Assembly: GCF_036898095.1 (NCBI RefSeq) | Contig: NC_090726.1 | Coordinates: 41,840,579-41,904,578, forward strand | DNA length: 64,000 bases | Direction: 5' to 3' | Source of the DNA: Palaemon carinicauda | Taxonomy: Eukaryota > Arthropoda > Malacostraca > Decapoda > Palaemonidae | In this document: piece by piece, positions 11,104-20,395 of the stretch | How the letters are laid out: the number at the start of each line of letters is the position of its first letter | How positions within the stretch are numbered: the first letter of the stretch is position 1 | Program-made: the position numbers and the translations under genes | The notes under the pieces: model-generated | What the model saw: only the letters and a program-made list of their open reading frames with translations | Database searches by the model: none | Told to the model about the DNA's origin: nothing

Positions 11104-13491
11104 ATGTGTGTAGGCTCCGACATGCTTCCCTTCTGGGGGAGAGCCTGTTTGAGCCTCAAGACATGGAACGAACGGCTGAGAGGTGGAGGAAATCCAGCTC
11201 GGACTCCCTCCTGCACAGGGCCCTTACAACTCGGCCCTATAAGCCTCCAGCCCCGCCACAACAGCAGCAACAGCCTCGTAAGGCTCCCAAACAGGCACCG
11301 GCAGCTAAGAAAGTGGTGTCTATGCCCCAGCCCTTTCCAGCCAAGTTCAAAAGGGGCGGTAAGTCCTCCAGGGGAGGCAAGACTCCTAGGGGTGGCGGTC
11401 GCGGCCGCAAGCCCTAGGGGTGGCAGTCCCCTTGCATGTCCTCCTGTGGGGGGATGCCTTCAGCGTTGCGTCCTCAGGTGGCTGCAACACGGGGCCGATG
11501 CTTGGACGGTCTCTGTGATCAGCCAAGGTTATCGCGTCCCGTTCACGACATCTCAACCTCCCCTGACAGCGAATCCAGTGTCGTTGAGCTCCTATGCCAC
11601 GGGATCGGCAAAGGGGCTGGCCCTTCAGGCCGAAGGCGAGACCATGCTCGAGAAGGGTGCTCTCCAGGAGGTCGTGGACGGCTCCCCAGGCTTCTTCAGT
11701 CGACTCTTTCTTGTAAAGAAGGCTACTGGAGGCTGGAGACCCGTCATCGATCTCTCACCTCTGAACAGGTTTGTCAAACAAACCCGGTTCAGCATGGAGA
11801 CAGCAGACACGGTCAGACTTGCGGTGAGACCACAAGACTTCATGTGTACACTGGATCTAAAGGACGCGTACTTCCAGATCCCAATCCATCCGTCTTCCAG
11901 GAAGTACCTGAGATTCTGCCTAGACAACAAGATCTACCAGTTCAAGGTGCTGTGTTTCGGTCTCTCCACAGCTCCTCAGGTGTTCACCAGAGTGTTCACC
12001 CTGATTTCATCTTGGGCGCACAGGAATGGCATTTGTCTCCTTCGTTACCTGGACGATTGGCTGATCCTAGCAGACTCGGAGTCGACCCTTCTTCGGCACC
12101 GAGACGGGCTTCTGGATCTTTGTCAGGATCTGGGGATCGTGGTAAACCTCGAGAAGTCCTCTCTGCAGCCGTCCCAACGACTGGTTTATCTAGGCATGCT
12201 AATAGACACCAATCTCCACAAAGCCTTTCCTTCAGACGACCGGATAGCAAGGCTGAGGAGGGTGGCGGAACCTTTCCTCAGGCGAAAAGAACTCCCCGCC
12301 CAATCGTGGTTGCGTCTCTTAGGCCACCTATCCTCCCTGGCCCGTCTGGTTCCAAACAGCCGCCTCAGGATGAGATCCCTTCAATGGCGGCTCAAGTCCC
12401 GGTGGAATCAAGGATCCGATTCCCCGGACATTCTGATCCCAATGGGGTCTCTGGAACAGACGGACTTGCGGTGGTGGCTGGCCGACGAGAACCTGCGGAA
12501 GGGAGTGAGTCTTCTCGTCCTCCCCCCGGAATTGACTCTGTTTTCGGACGTGTCAAAAGAAGTCTGGGGGGCGCAAGTTCTGAACCAGAGGGCCTCAGGC
12601 CTTTGGTCAAAATCAGAAAAGTGCCTACACATCAACCTGCTAGAATTGAAGGCCGTCTTTCTGGCTCTTCAGCAGTTCCAACGGTCCCTGGCGGGTCACT
12701 CCGTGGTGGTGATGAGCGACAACACCACGGTAGTGGCTTATATCAACAAGCAGGGAGGCACTTTTTCGCAACAGCTATCCCATCTTGCAGTAGAGACTCT
12801 GAGGTGGACCGAAACCCACTCGATAACACTATCAGCTCGGTTCATTCCTGGCAAGAGGAATGTGATCGCCGACAGTCTGAGCAGGGCTTCGCAGATAGTG
12901 AGTACCGAGTGGTCTTTGGATCCTCAGATAGCCAACAAAGTCCTGACTTTGTGGGGTTCCCCGACTGTGGACTTGTTCGCGACAGCCTTGAACTTCAAGC
13001 TGCCCCTGTACTGCTCACCAGTCCCGGACCCCAAGGCACTCTGGCAAGATGCTTTCCAGCAACGGTGGGACAACATCGGCGTGTACGCCTTCCCACCGTT
13101 CTGTCTGATGAGAAGGGTGCTCAACAGGACCAGACTATCGGTCAACTGTTCCATGACTCTAGTAGCTCCGCTATGGCATCACGCGGAATGGTTTCCGGAC
13201 CTTCTGCAACTCCTGACGGAACTCCCAAGGGAGCTTCCTCCACGACACGAGCTTCTCAGACAACCCCACTCCGGCGTCCCTCACAGGGCCGTGGCCTCGC
13301 TTCGGCTTCACGCCTGGAGACTATCCAGCGTCTCCTCGCGGAGAGAGGCTTTTCGCAACAAGTTGCGGAGAGAATGTCTCGGCACTTGCGAAGGTCCTCT
13401 GAGGGAGTCTACCAAGCAAAGTGGAGAGTCTTTTGTGGTTGGTGTCGTGGAAGGGGTATCTCTCCACTCGATGCCACTATTCCAGCAATAG
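11104..13491 (+). CDS. DIRS-1 reverse transcriptase / RNase H / methyltransferase-like ORF
   Basis: An open 795-codon frame, +1 relative to gag; the first ~110 codons overlap gag and are probably not functional protein. RT motifs: GGWRPVIDLSPLNRF, then CTLDLKDAYFQIPIHP, then LCFGLSTAPQVF, then the catalytic YLDDW at about residue 315. RNase H follows (LFSDVSKEVWG, INLLELKAVFLAL, VMSDNTTVVAYINKQGG, GKRNVIADSLSR). The C-terminal block (VDLFATALN, CSPVPDP, YAFPPF, LVAPLW) corresponds to the phage-methylase-like domain known in DIRS elements, with FPPF at the catalytic (D/N)PP(Y/F) position. It has no internal stop. No ATG obviously starts the conserved part, so expression by frameshift from gag is plausible. 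Confidence 0.88.
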   Translation: MCVGSDMLPFWGRACLSLKTWNERLRGGGNPARTPSCTGPLQLGPISLQPRHNSSNSLVRLPNRHRQLRKWCLCPSPFQPSSKGAVSPPGEARLLGVAVAAASPRGGSPLACPPVGGCLQRCVLRWLQHGADAWTVSVISQGYRVPFTTSQPPLTANPVSLSSYATGSAKGLALQAEGETMLEKGALQEVVDGSPGFFSRLFLVKKATGGWRPVIDLSPLNRFVKQTRFSMETADTVRLAVRPQDFMCTLDLKDAYFQIPIHPSSRKYLRFCLDNKIYQFKVLCFGLSTAPQVFTRVFTLISSWAHRNGICLLRYLDDWLILADSESTLLRHRDGLLDLCQDLGIVVNLEKSSLQPSQRLVYLGMLIDTNLHKAFPSDDRIARLRRVAEPFLRRKELPAQSWLRLLGHLSSLARLVPNSRLRMRSLQWRLKSRWNQGSDSPDILIPMGSLEQTDLRWWLADENLRKGVSLLVLPPELTLFSDVSKEVWGAQVLNQRASGLWSKSEKCLHINLLELKAVFLALQQFQRSLAGHSVVVMSDNTTVVAYINKQGGTFSQQLSHLAVETLRWTETHSITLSARFIPGKRNVIADSLSRASQIVSTEWSLDPQIANKVLTLWGSPTVDLFATALNFKLPLYCSPVPDPKALWQDAFQQRWDNIGVYAFPPFCLMRRVLNRTRLSVNCSMTLVAPLWHHAEWFPDLLQLLTELPRELPPRHELLRQPHSGVPHRAVASLRLHAWRLSSVSSRREAFRNKLRRECLGTCEGPLRESTKQSGESFVVGVVEGVSLHSMPLFQQ

Positions 13492-14360
13492 CGGACTTCC
13501 TCGTGTATCTGCGAGAAGAAATGCGCCTTTCTGTCTCGGCAGTGAAAGGCTATCGCTAAGCCTTAAGCTTGGCCTTCAGATTGAAGGGCGTGGATATTTC
13601 TTCATCGCTAGAACTCTCTTTACTCATACGTAGCTATGAGCTTACCTGCCCCCAGTCGGAAGTGAGACCCCCTCCTTGGAACGTGGTTCGAGTCCTCAGG
13701 TCTCTTAAGAGACCTCCCTTCGAGCCATTACGCCAGGCCTCCGATCGCCACCTGTCTTTGAAGACGGCTTTCCTACTCGCCTTGGCTTCGGCCAAGCGAG
13801 TTAGTGAACTTCATGGTCTCTCGTACGACATCGCCCATTCAAGGGGATGGGGGGAGGTACCGTTCAGGTTCGTCCCTGAGTTTGTGGCCAAGACTCAGAA
13901 TCCTGGAGTGCCGGATCCTCGGTTTGACTCTTTCAGGATCGCGAGTCTCCGTTCTGTAACAAACGACCCAGACCAGCTGCTACTATGTCCAGTGAGGTGT
14001 CTGAGGCACTACTTGAAGAGAACGGCTGCAGTCCGTCCTCATGTGCAAGCTTTGTTTGTGAGCACAGGCAGGACAAAGAGGAGGGTCACCAGGAACACCA
14101 TCTCAGCTTGGATTCGAAGGGTTATCTACCATGCCCTGAATCCTGACCCTCCTCCGTCACGTCGCCCTCGGGCCCACGATGTCAGGGGTATTGCTACATC
14201 CCTGGCTTTCAAGAGAAACTTCTCTGTGACACAGGTACTTCAAGCTGGTGTCTGGAAGCGTCAAACGACCTTCACAGCCCACTACCTGCAAGACGTGACC
14301 CACAGGAGCCTCGATATGTTTTCTATCGGCCCTGTGGTGGCTGCACAACAGCTGGTCTAA
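13188..14360 (+). pseudogene. DIRS-1 tyrosine recombinase, one nonsense codon
   Basis: Frame equals the gag frame; the ATG lies inside the RT ORF's PLWHHAEWF codons, as in DIRS-3b and DIRS-4. The N-terminal SAM-like domain (LLAERGFSQQVAERMSRH, YQAKWRVFCGW, SVSAVKGYR) is followed by a TAA at 13557-13559, then the catalytic domain continues in the same frame: ASAKRVSELHGL (first Arg), AHDVRGIATS (His-x-x-Arg), and HYLQDV with the Tyr nucleophile. The intact homologue has Ser where the stop is, so one substitution explains it. In life the enzyme would integrate the circular DNA intermediate. Confidence 0.9.
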
Positions 14361-14840
14361 CCTCAGGCTCCTTTTTGGACAAGTAGCAGTAGGTTGAGGG
14401 CGTTGTTACCCGGTCTTAGTCTGCGTGAATGAAAGAGTATGTCTGACCCTTACTTCTTTCTTCATTCTCCCCTCTCTTGGGGAAGCAGCATCCTGGTCCT
14501 CGCATAGCTGACCTCGACCTCTGCAGGTAACCCATGCTTCTTTGTGCTCCTAGTATTAAGCTTAATACTGTTGCGTCTCCCATACCCTGACGAGGTGGTA
14601 TGGGGAACGTCCTATCCTAGAATTCCTATCTGAAGGTCTCAAGGTCAACTTCATAGGACGAGTCACACTCTCCTCCTCACACTGCTTATGTAGGCCACTC
14701 GTTCCTAGCGATGCTAGGAACTTGTGAGGTACAGGGGCTCCCTCTCTCTAGTGCTGCTCACTGAGGGATCGAGCCCCCGGGCAAGCCGAGTCAGTAAGGC
14801 TAGGGACTTTCCATCCTTCCTAAGGGGTAAGTCACCCTTT
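14361..14840 (+). other. DIRS-1 3' untranslated region
   Basis: Non-coding part of the element between the recombinase stop and the internal complementary region. No ORF or repeat of note. Confidence 0.7.
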
Positions 14841-14936
14841 GTAAATAGCGTGGTTTGTATTTCGGTTACGGAACAAATGACAAATTTGAAGATAATTTGT
14901 ATTTTTCCTAACCATACAAACCTTAGCTATTTACAC
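14841..14936 (+). repeat. DIRS-1 internal complementary region
   Basis: The first part (GTAAATAGCGTGGTTTGTAT, then CGGTTACGGAACAAA) is the reverse complement of the element's left end. It is directly followed by TGACAAATTTGAAGATAATT and onwards, the reverse complement of the right end. Juxtaposed complements of both termini are the diagnostic DIRS splint that allows the linear copy to circularise. Confidence 0.92.
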
Positions 14937-14974
14937 ATATGTGCCCGCCATCCCTGACCCCCAAGTCAAGTCCT

Positions 14975-15185
14975 ACCTCTAAGTGAAGTGAAGCAAGCCA
15001 CCGGTGTGTGGAGGGGGGAGGGGTAGCAAGCTACCCTGCCCCACCCCCCGCTAACTAGCGCGGGGGTAATTAACCCTAGTTAAAAACTATTGGCTCGTCA
15101 TTTCAGCTGCGCTAAAAGTAAACCCTTTGTAAATAGCTAAGGTTTCTATGGTTAGGAAAAATACAAATTATCTTCGAATTTGTCA
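14975..15185 (+). repeat. DIRS-1 right inverted terminal repeat
   Basis: Inverse of the left ITR through the GC-rich core ('ggggtagcaagctacc', 'cgctaactagcgcggggg'), ending with the outer sequence that is matched in the internal complementary region. Confidence 0.85.
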
Positions 15186-15186
15186 T

Positions 15187-15400
15187 ATTTGCATTTTTTT
15201 TTGCATATTTTTGATAACTTTATGAGAAACTTCAGGCATTTTCCAAAATAATGAGACCAACCTGACCTCTCTATGATGAAAATTAAGGCTGTCAGCGCAA
15301 TCTAAAAAAATAAAATATTGCAAAACGTGCTTGAAAAAGAAAACCGCCTCGGGGTTAAGGGTTGGAAAGTTCCAAATAGCATTAGGGGTAAAGGGGTTAA
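15187..15400 (+). mobile_element. TTAA-MITE, right half (split by DIRS-1)
   Basis: Continues the MITE interrupted at 7099: 'catatttttgataa', 'gagaccaacctgacctctct', 'ggttaagggttggaaa' and the terminal GGGGTTAA. Together the two halves make one roughly 310-bp MITE. Confidence 0.88.
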
Positions 15401-16044
15401 GCTCTTGTGAGTCGAAAAGTATATACTAGTGAAGGTGCTGAGATGATCGGCAAGAAGGGATATGGCAGCCTTGAATTAACTGTTGCTCCGTATCTCTTAA
15501 CAGTGCTTTTGGGCGATGGTATCTCTAGTTTCTTATCAGGGAATGCATCCTACTGGCTCACTGCTACTAAGGGTTGTAGTTAATTGCAGAGTTGTGTGAA
15601 GCAGCTTCGGTCTAATGTTTCCATCTATTATGTCAGAGTCATATTCACCTTGCTTCCTGCATCCGGTATCTGTCAATGATGTCGTAGTAAGTGTATCTTT
15701 TGAGATTAGGTATGTAAAGATGTTAAAAATGCCATATGTCTCTCCCCAAGGCTTAACCAGACAAGATAAATGTATCCTCAAGCTGACTTTAGTACATTTT
15801 TTTACATAGTCACTGCCAACATTATATCTATGATCTAGAACTCATTGAATTTCATGCCTGATGCAGCACTGTACTGTAAGTTCAATTAGAAATACGTAAC
15901 TCCGGAGCTTTCCCCCTTTATATTCTTCTTACAATACACAGTTCATTTCCGCAAAGTCAACTTCTTTTTTTATTTCAGTACCAAACTTCACTTTAATAAA
16001 GGGGAGTTTGTGACCTCCTTTGACGATAGAATCCTCTTCCCATT
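15401..16044. other. Intron sequence without supported features
   Basis: No repeat match within the window. Two short overlapping antisense and sense frames at 15536-15809 have no recognisable domain. Confidence 0.5.
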
Positions 16045-16059
16045 TTTTTTTTTTTTTTT

Positions 16060-17660
16060 CTTGAACCCAACTACCTTTCTTGCGTCACTTATTCCGATTC
16101 CAGTGGGCTCGTCCTGGATAATGAGTCTGCTATCACATTCTGGACTCCTGCTAGGTGAGTTGCTGACAGGAACCAGTCTTTGTCGGCTGCCAAGGTGAAG
16201 ATAGTGACCAGGATCTGATTCAGGTTGGGTGATTTGGACCCCCCCCCTGTTGAGGCAGTGGACTACGGCCGTGCTGTCTGAGACGACTATGATGTGGGTC
16301 GACCTCGGAGGGGAGATTCTCTTCAGGGTCAAGAACACCGCCATGGCTTCGAGAACATTGATATGGAACTGTCTCATGGTGGGTGATCAAGAGCCCTGAA
16401 ACATCTGATGTTGGGAGTAACCTCCCCATCCACTCAGAGACGCGTCGGTATGAATTGTCACTTGTGGAGAGGGGAACTGTAGAGGAACCGACTTGGAGAG
16501 GTTCCTCCGATCGGACCATGGTTGTAGTCTCATTTTCAAGACAGAGGGGATCTTCGAGATCTTGTCTCTTAAAGGTATTGTCGCTCTCTTTCTCCAAACT
16601 CGATTGATGTCTTTGAGTTTGGCTTTTAATAGGAGATCGGTCAGTGAGGCAAACTGGAGAAGGCCGAGGATTCGTTCTAAAGCTCTTCTGGACACCTGTT
16701 TGTGTTTGAGAAAGTTCCTGACCTTGGAAGCTATCTCCCTTACCTTCTTGGGAGGAAGGGAGAGCTTGTGCTTTGAGAGGTCCCAACGGATGCCTAACCA
16801 TTTGAAGTGCCTTGATGGTTGTAGGCGGGACTTCCGGAGGTTGACTTGGAAGCCCAGTTTGGCGAGAAAATGGAGTACCTTCGACGTAGCTCTGTTGCAT
16901 TCCTGGTGCGACTGGGCCCAAATGAGCCAATCGTCCAGATAGGCGACGATTTGTATCCCTTGGTGTCTGAGTTGCTCGAGCACCGTCTCCCCCAGTTTCG
17001 TGAATACCCTGGGGGCAATGCTGAGACCGAAGGGCATGACTTTGAATGCAAAGGCTCTCTTGCCGAGACGGAAGCCTAGGTAAGGAGAGAAGTTTCGAGC
17101 TACTGGGACATGATAATAGGCGTCGGTAAGATCGATAGAGGTGGTGACGGCCCCACGGGGAAGTAAGGTCCGTACCTGAGAGATAGTCAGCATACGGAAC
17201 TTGTCGCAAATGATGTAAGAGTTGAGCTTCGACAAGTCCAGAACTACCCTCAACGCCGACGAGTCTTTCTTCGGGACTGTAAACAGGCGGCCTTGGAATT
17301 TCAGGGATCGAACCCGCTTGATTGCTCTCTTCTTGAGTAACTCCGCGGTGTACTCTTCCAGGATGGGAGTGGGTCTCTGGAAGAAGGTCACCGGTGGAGG
17401 AGGGGATCCCTGTGACCATTTCCAACCCAAGCCCCTTGATATTATGCTGTGAGCCCATGGACTAAAGGTCCAATGGTCCCGGAAGTGATAAAGTCTCCCT
17501 CCTACCGGCATCACATCATTGGGAGGGAGTGAACTTAGGGCCCCTCCCTCCACGGGAACCCCTTGCTCTAGCCCCGCCGCGTTGGCGGGACTGTCCTCTA
17601 CCTCTGAAACTCCCCCTTTGGTATCCACGAAAGGACGATTGATAAAAAAGACCGAGAGCA
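16060..17660 (-). pseudogene. DIRS-2 gag tail and RT-RNase H
   Basis: The gag remnant reads an RG-rich tail (FRGYQRGSFRGRGQSRQRGG) to a stop near 17515. The RT frame is +1 to it, as in the other DIRS elements here. RT motifs in order: RVVLDLSKLNSY, TTSIDLTDAYYHVPVA, MPFGLSIAPRVF and the catalytic YLDDW (about 16927-16941). RNase H starts with HTDASLSGWGGY, meets a stop at 16387-16389, continues in frame (INVLEAMAVFLTL, VVSDSTAVVHCLNRGG), then shifts frame near 16215 to finish with GVQNVIADSLSR. So there is one nonsense codon and at least one frameshift; the copy is dead. Confidence 0.85.
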
Positions 17661-17689
17661 TCACAAAAAAATTCAACACTTAAGATTCC

Positions 17690-18022
17690 AAAAAGAAGGA
17701 TGTTGTTCAGATGGCGCTCGCGTCGTGGCGTGGGTGGTGTGGCGCTGGGGGTTGGCTAGGGCCTTTGTATCGGCCCATCCCTTTGACGAAGGAATTAACT
17801 AAATGGAAGACAACCTGTGAATAGTGGATTTCACGCGCCTTTACTTTATACACGACACCCAAAAGGTGCTCGCGCGAGAGTTGTAACCTCAGCATTCCAT
17901 GCTTTTATCTTTCTCTGGTATAATTGGAAGGTTTTATCAGAAAAGATATATAAGAAGGACTCTTTTCACCGGCCGCCACAGGTCTCTCCCCAGAAATAGA
18001 TTTTTCCTTCGTCAAAATCCCT
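17690..18022 (-). repeat. DIRS-2 5' leader and terminal repeat
   Basis: Roughly 90% alike to 51030-51340 by eye. It ends outward in 'agatttttccttcgtcaaaa', related to the terminus in the DIRS-5 internal complementary region. It contains a 60-codon minus-strand frame that is also open in the other copy. Confidence 0.7.
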
Positions 18023-18243
18023 TTTTTATACTCTATGGTCTGATTTTTTTTTTATGTATTTGCATTTATGACCAGAGTTTTTTTTTTTTTTTTTTTTATG
18101 AATTTCAACGTGGCACGCTTACAAAAGAGCTACATTTTAAAGGGGTCTTCTTCTTTCCCGCCATTATCCCTACATTATGGGGTTGGTTGCCTGCCAGGAC
18201 TTCTCCAGTGCCATCTATCAAAGGCATCCTCTTCCACCAAACC
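18023..18243. other. T-rich intron sequence
   Basis: Several T runs; no coding or repeat assignment. Confidence 0.5.
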
Positions 18244-18780
18244 TCTGGTATATTATTATTATTACTAGCCAAGCTATAACCCTAAATTAGTTGGAAAAGC
18301 AAGATGCTATAAGCCCAAGGGCTCCAATAGGGAAAAATATTATTATTACTAGCCAAGCTACTACCCTAAATTAGTTGGAAAAGCAAGATGCTATAAGCCC
18401 AAGGGTTCCAATAGGGAAAAATAGCCCAGTGAGAAAAAGGAAATAAGGAAATAAATAAATGATGAGAACAAATCAACAATAAGTCATACTAAAAAGCAAG
18501 ATGCTATAAGCCCAAGTGGCTCCAATAGGGATAAATAGGCCAGTGAGGAAAGGAAATAAGGAAATAAATAAATGATGAGAACAAATCAATAATAAATCAT
18601 ACTAAAAACAGTAGCAACGTCAAAACAGATACGTCATATATAAACTATAAAAAGACTTATGTCAGCCTGTTCAACATAAAAACATTTGCTGCAACTTTGA
18701 ACTTTTGAAGTTCTACTGATTCAACTACCAGATTAGGAAGATACAGTGTATAAATACCATTACCATTGAAAGATATTGCT
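18244..18780 (+). repeat. Interspersed repeat with triplicated (ATT)n edge
   Basis: The edge module 'ttggaaaagcaagatgctat' occurs three times (near 18288, 18376 and 18494), with (ATT)n before the first two, followed by a body ('atcatactaaaaacagtagc', 'tgtcagcctgttcaacataa') unlike family A. The edge resembles family A's edge, so the two families may share that module. Repeated partial duplication explains the triplication. Confidence 0.65.
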
Positions 18781-19055
18781 TTTAAGTACTTGTTCCGACA
18801 CAAATACAAACAACCGTTCTTTACATAGGAGAAGATAATAGTGCAAGCTGGAACACGGTTGTAAAAACTTTTAGTGAGGTGTCAACAACCTTATCTGTTG
18901 TTACTACTGTATTTGGTAGTTGGAAAGCACGCCGCCAATCATTCACTACAACCCCACTTTGATTTCAGCCTTGGCTGAGAGTGGATATTCTCTTCCATGC
19001 ACCAGGAACTGCTTGAAAACTTTAATAATGATATGTTGCTTTTTCTTTTGCAGGT

Positions 19056-19325
19056 GTGTGTGCCTTGAGGTTTGCATGACGTGCGGGAGAATGGCACGTT
19101 TATGTTGGCCATGGAGACGGATCCTCACTGACTTTGCCGTTTGCGCAGAGAGCCCTCTTGCACACAGGCGACGAGTGTCGGGAGTGGCCCTCCTACCAGT
19201 GGGAGCGGTATGGTATGAGGAGGAATGAGAAGTCTGAAAGGGATTCTTCACGTTCAGTGTCATCCTCGAAGTCAGAGAAATCCCTCTGCTCATTCAGCCT
19301 CCTTTCAATTGTATTTACCACATAG
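19056..19325 (+). pseudogene. gag: Degenerate DIRS gag N-terminus
   Basis: In shifting frames it retains the DIRS-1 gag signature: GAT-CCT-CAC (Asp-Pro-His) near 19120, then GDECREWPSYQWERYG, close to CRECREWSASQWERFG of DIRS-1, then a Lys/Arg/Ser tail (MRRNEKSERDSS). At least one deletion separates the two parts of the motif, and the rest of gag is gone. An acceptor-like pyrimidine tract plus CAG precedes it at 19036-19053, as at 7344-7360 in DIRS-1. Confidence 0.7.
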
Positions 19326-19565
19326 TTTGTCATCTGGTTATACCAAGTTTTATCTCCCCATGACAAGTGAAAGGGATTCGGGATAAGATCTCTCCTACCT
19401 CTCGTCCATATTCAGTCGTGCGAGATCACGAATAAATTTGGTATTGGTGTGCCTGCTTTATGAGAAGCTATATTACAAAGACTGCTTTGTTACTCATTAA
19501 GGTCACAACTTTATTTTCCTGACCCTTTGTCTATTCAAGATCTTCCAATCTTTGTAGAAGCCCCC

Positions 19566-20120
19566 TCTCTTTATTATTATTATTATTACTTGCTAAGCTA
19601 CACCCCTTGTTGGAAAAGCAGGATGCTACAAGCTTAGGGGCTCCAACTGGGTAAATATCCCAGTGAGGAAAGGAAACAAGGAAAAGTAAAATATTTTAAG
19701 AAGAGTAACAACATTAAAATAAATATCTATATAAACTAATAAAACTTTAACAAAACAAGAGGAAGAGAAATAAGATAGAATGGTGTGCGTGAGTGTACCT
19801 TCAAGTAAGATAACTGTAACCTAAGACAGTGGAAGACCATAGTACAGAGGTTGTGGCACTACCCAAGACTGAAGAACAATGGTTTGATTTTGGAGTGTCC
19901 ATCTCATAGAAGAGCTGCTTACCATAGCTAAAGAGTCTTTTCTACCCTTAACAAGAGGAATGTGGCCACTGAACAATTATAGTGCAGTAACCCCTTGGGT
20001 TAAGAAGAATTGTCTGGTAATCTCTGTGTTGTCAGGTGTATGAAGACAGGGGGAATATATAAAGAATATGCCAGACTATTCAGTGTGTGTGTGTGTGTGT
20101 AGGCAAAGGGATGGACAGAA
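19566..20120 (+). repeat. Family A repeat, near complete
   Basis: Starts with (ATT)n then 'gctaagctacaccccttgttgg', and includes 'caatggtttgattttggagt', 'agagctgcttaccatagcta', 'cagtaaccccttgggtt' and 'gtgttgtcaggtgtatgaag'. It ends around a (GT)n tract. It is nested in the decayed DIRS-1-like element. Confidence 0.8.
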
Positions 20121-20395
20121 ATTTAAACCCATAACTTTCAAATTATAAACCCCTTTCAGACATATCTTAGTGAGGAAATAGATTCCTCCATGACTATCTG
20201 TCTCCTGACAGAAACAAAGCTTATCACCTGACTATTTTATCCGGTTGATAGTAGGTGGATTAAAGTTGACACACTTGCACCTCTTCAGGCCCGAGTGTAC
20301 TCTCATCTCAGGATTTTAGAAACTTCCTCTTAAGGATTAGTCTCCTGTTAAAGGACGAGGGTTTGTGTTGGGGAAAATACAAATTAGTTTGAAAA

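Larger units (their letters stand above)
7404..11417 (+). pseudogene. gag: DIRS-1 gag, degenerate
   Basis: The ATG at 7404 starts a Gag-like protein whose N-terminus has the Cys motif seen in other DIRS gags here (DPHTLCPQCRGRRC, then CRECREW...W). A long Ser/Pro/Arg-rich region follows with tandem repeats (RSPARQ units, then 15-residue RPPAHAARHRSPLHD units). A capsid-like block near 10551-11100 (SWLDFWLGSLG) and an RG-rich tail ending at 11417 (RGGKSSRGGK) close it. The main frame has stops near 8946, 10143 and about 10425, and the repeat region reads best in another frame, so length changes in the repeats have shifted it. The product probably bound the element's RNA; that is inferred from position. 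Confidence 0.75.
7100..15185 (+). mobile_element. DIRS-1: full-length DIRS-type retrotransposon
   Basis: An 8.1-kb element with the DIRS layout: inverted terminal repeats, gag, RT-RNase H-methyltransferase-like ORF, tyrosine recombinase, internal complementary region, and no LTR, protease or integrase. The left end TTTGTTCCGTAACCG and right end CGAATTTGTCA are fixed by the interrupted MITE on both sides. There is no clear target duplication, as expected for recombinase-mediated insertion. Gag is broken by frameshifts and stops and the recombinase by one stop, so this copy is not autonomous. It lies in sense orientation within intron 1 of the TMUB gene. Confidence 0.92.
16045..18022 (-). mobile_element. 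DIRS-2: truncated DIRS-type element
   Basis: A minus-strand remnant with a 5' leader (17690-18022, terminal 'gggattttgacgaaggaaaa'), a gag 3' end, and an RT-RNase H region; most of gag and the whole recombinase are missing. The leader is repeated alone at 51030-51340. On the element's 3' side the sequence ends in a 17-bp A run, unexpected for a DIRS terminus. Its termini resemble those of DIRS-5 (tcaaaatcc / gaaaaatctattt). Confidence 0.75.
18790..20395 (+). mobile_element. Decayed DIRS-1-like element with family A insert
   Basis: The left edge TTGTTCCGACACAAATACAA matches the DIRS-1 terminus pattern (TTGTTCCG...ATACAAAC). The right side 'ggtttgtgttggggaaaata' followed by 'caaattagtttgaaaattt' parallels the DIRS-1 right end. 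Between them lie a gag N-terminal remnant and a family A repeat (19566-20120). RT and recombinase are absent, so this is an old internally deleted copy. The exact ends are uncertain. Confidence 0.6.

Noticed and set aside
7100..15185. Endogenous retrovirus or Gypsy-type LTR element
   Set aside because: No LTRs, protease or DDE integrase; inverted termini, internal complementary region and a tyrosine recombinase define DIRS instead.
15536..15809. Overlapping sense and antisense frames of 64-81 codons
   Set aside because: No recognisable domain, no splice context, length within chance expectation for intron sequence.
19566..20120. Family A as a tRNA-derived SINE
   Set aside because: I looked for A-box and B-box promoter sequences and a tRNA-like head and could not support them; it is left as an unclassified dispersed repeat.
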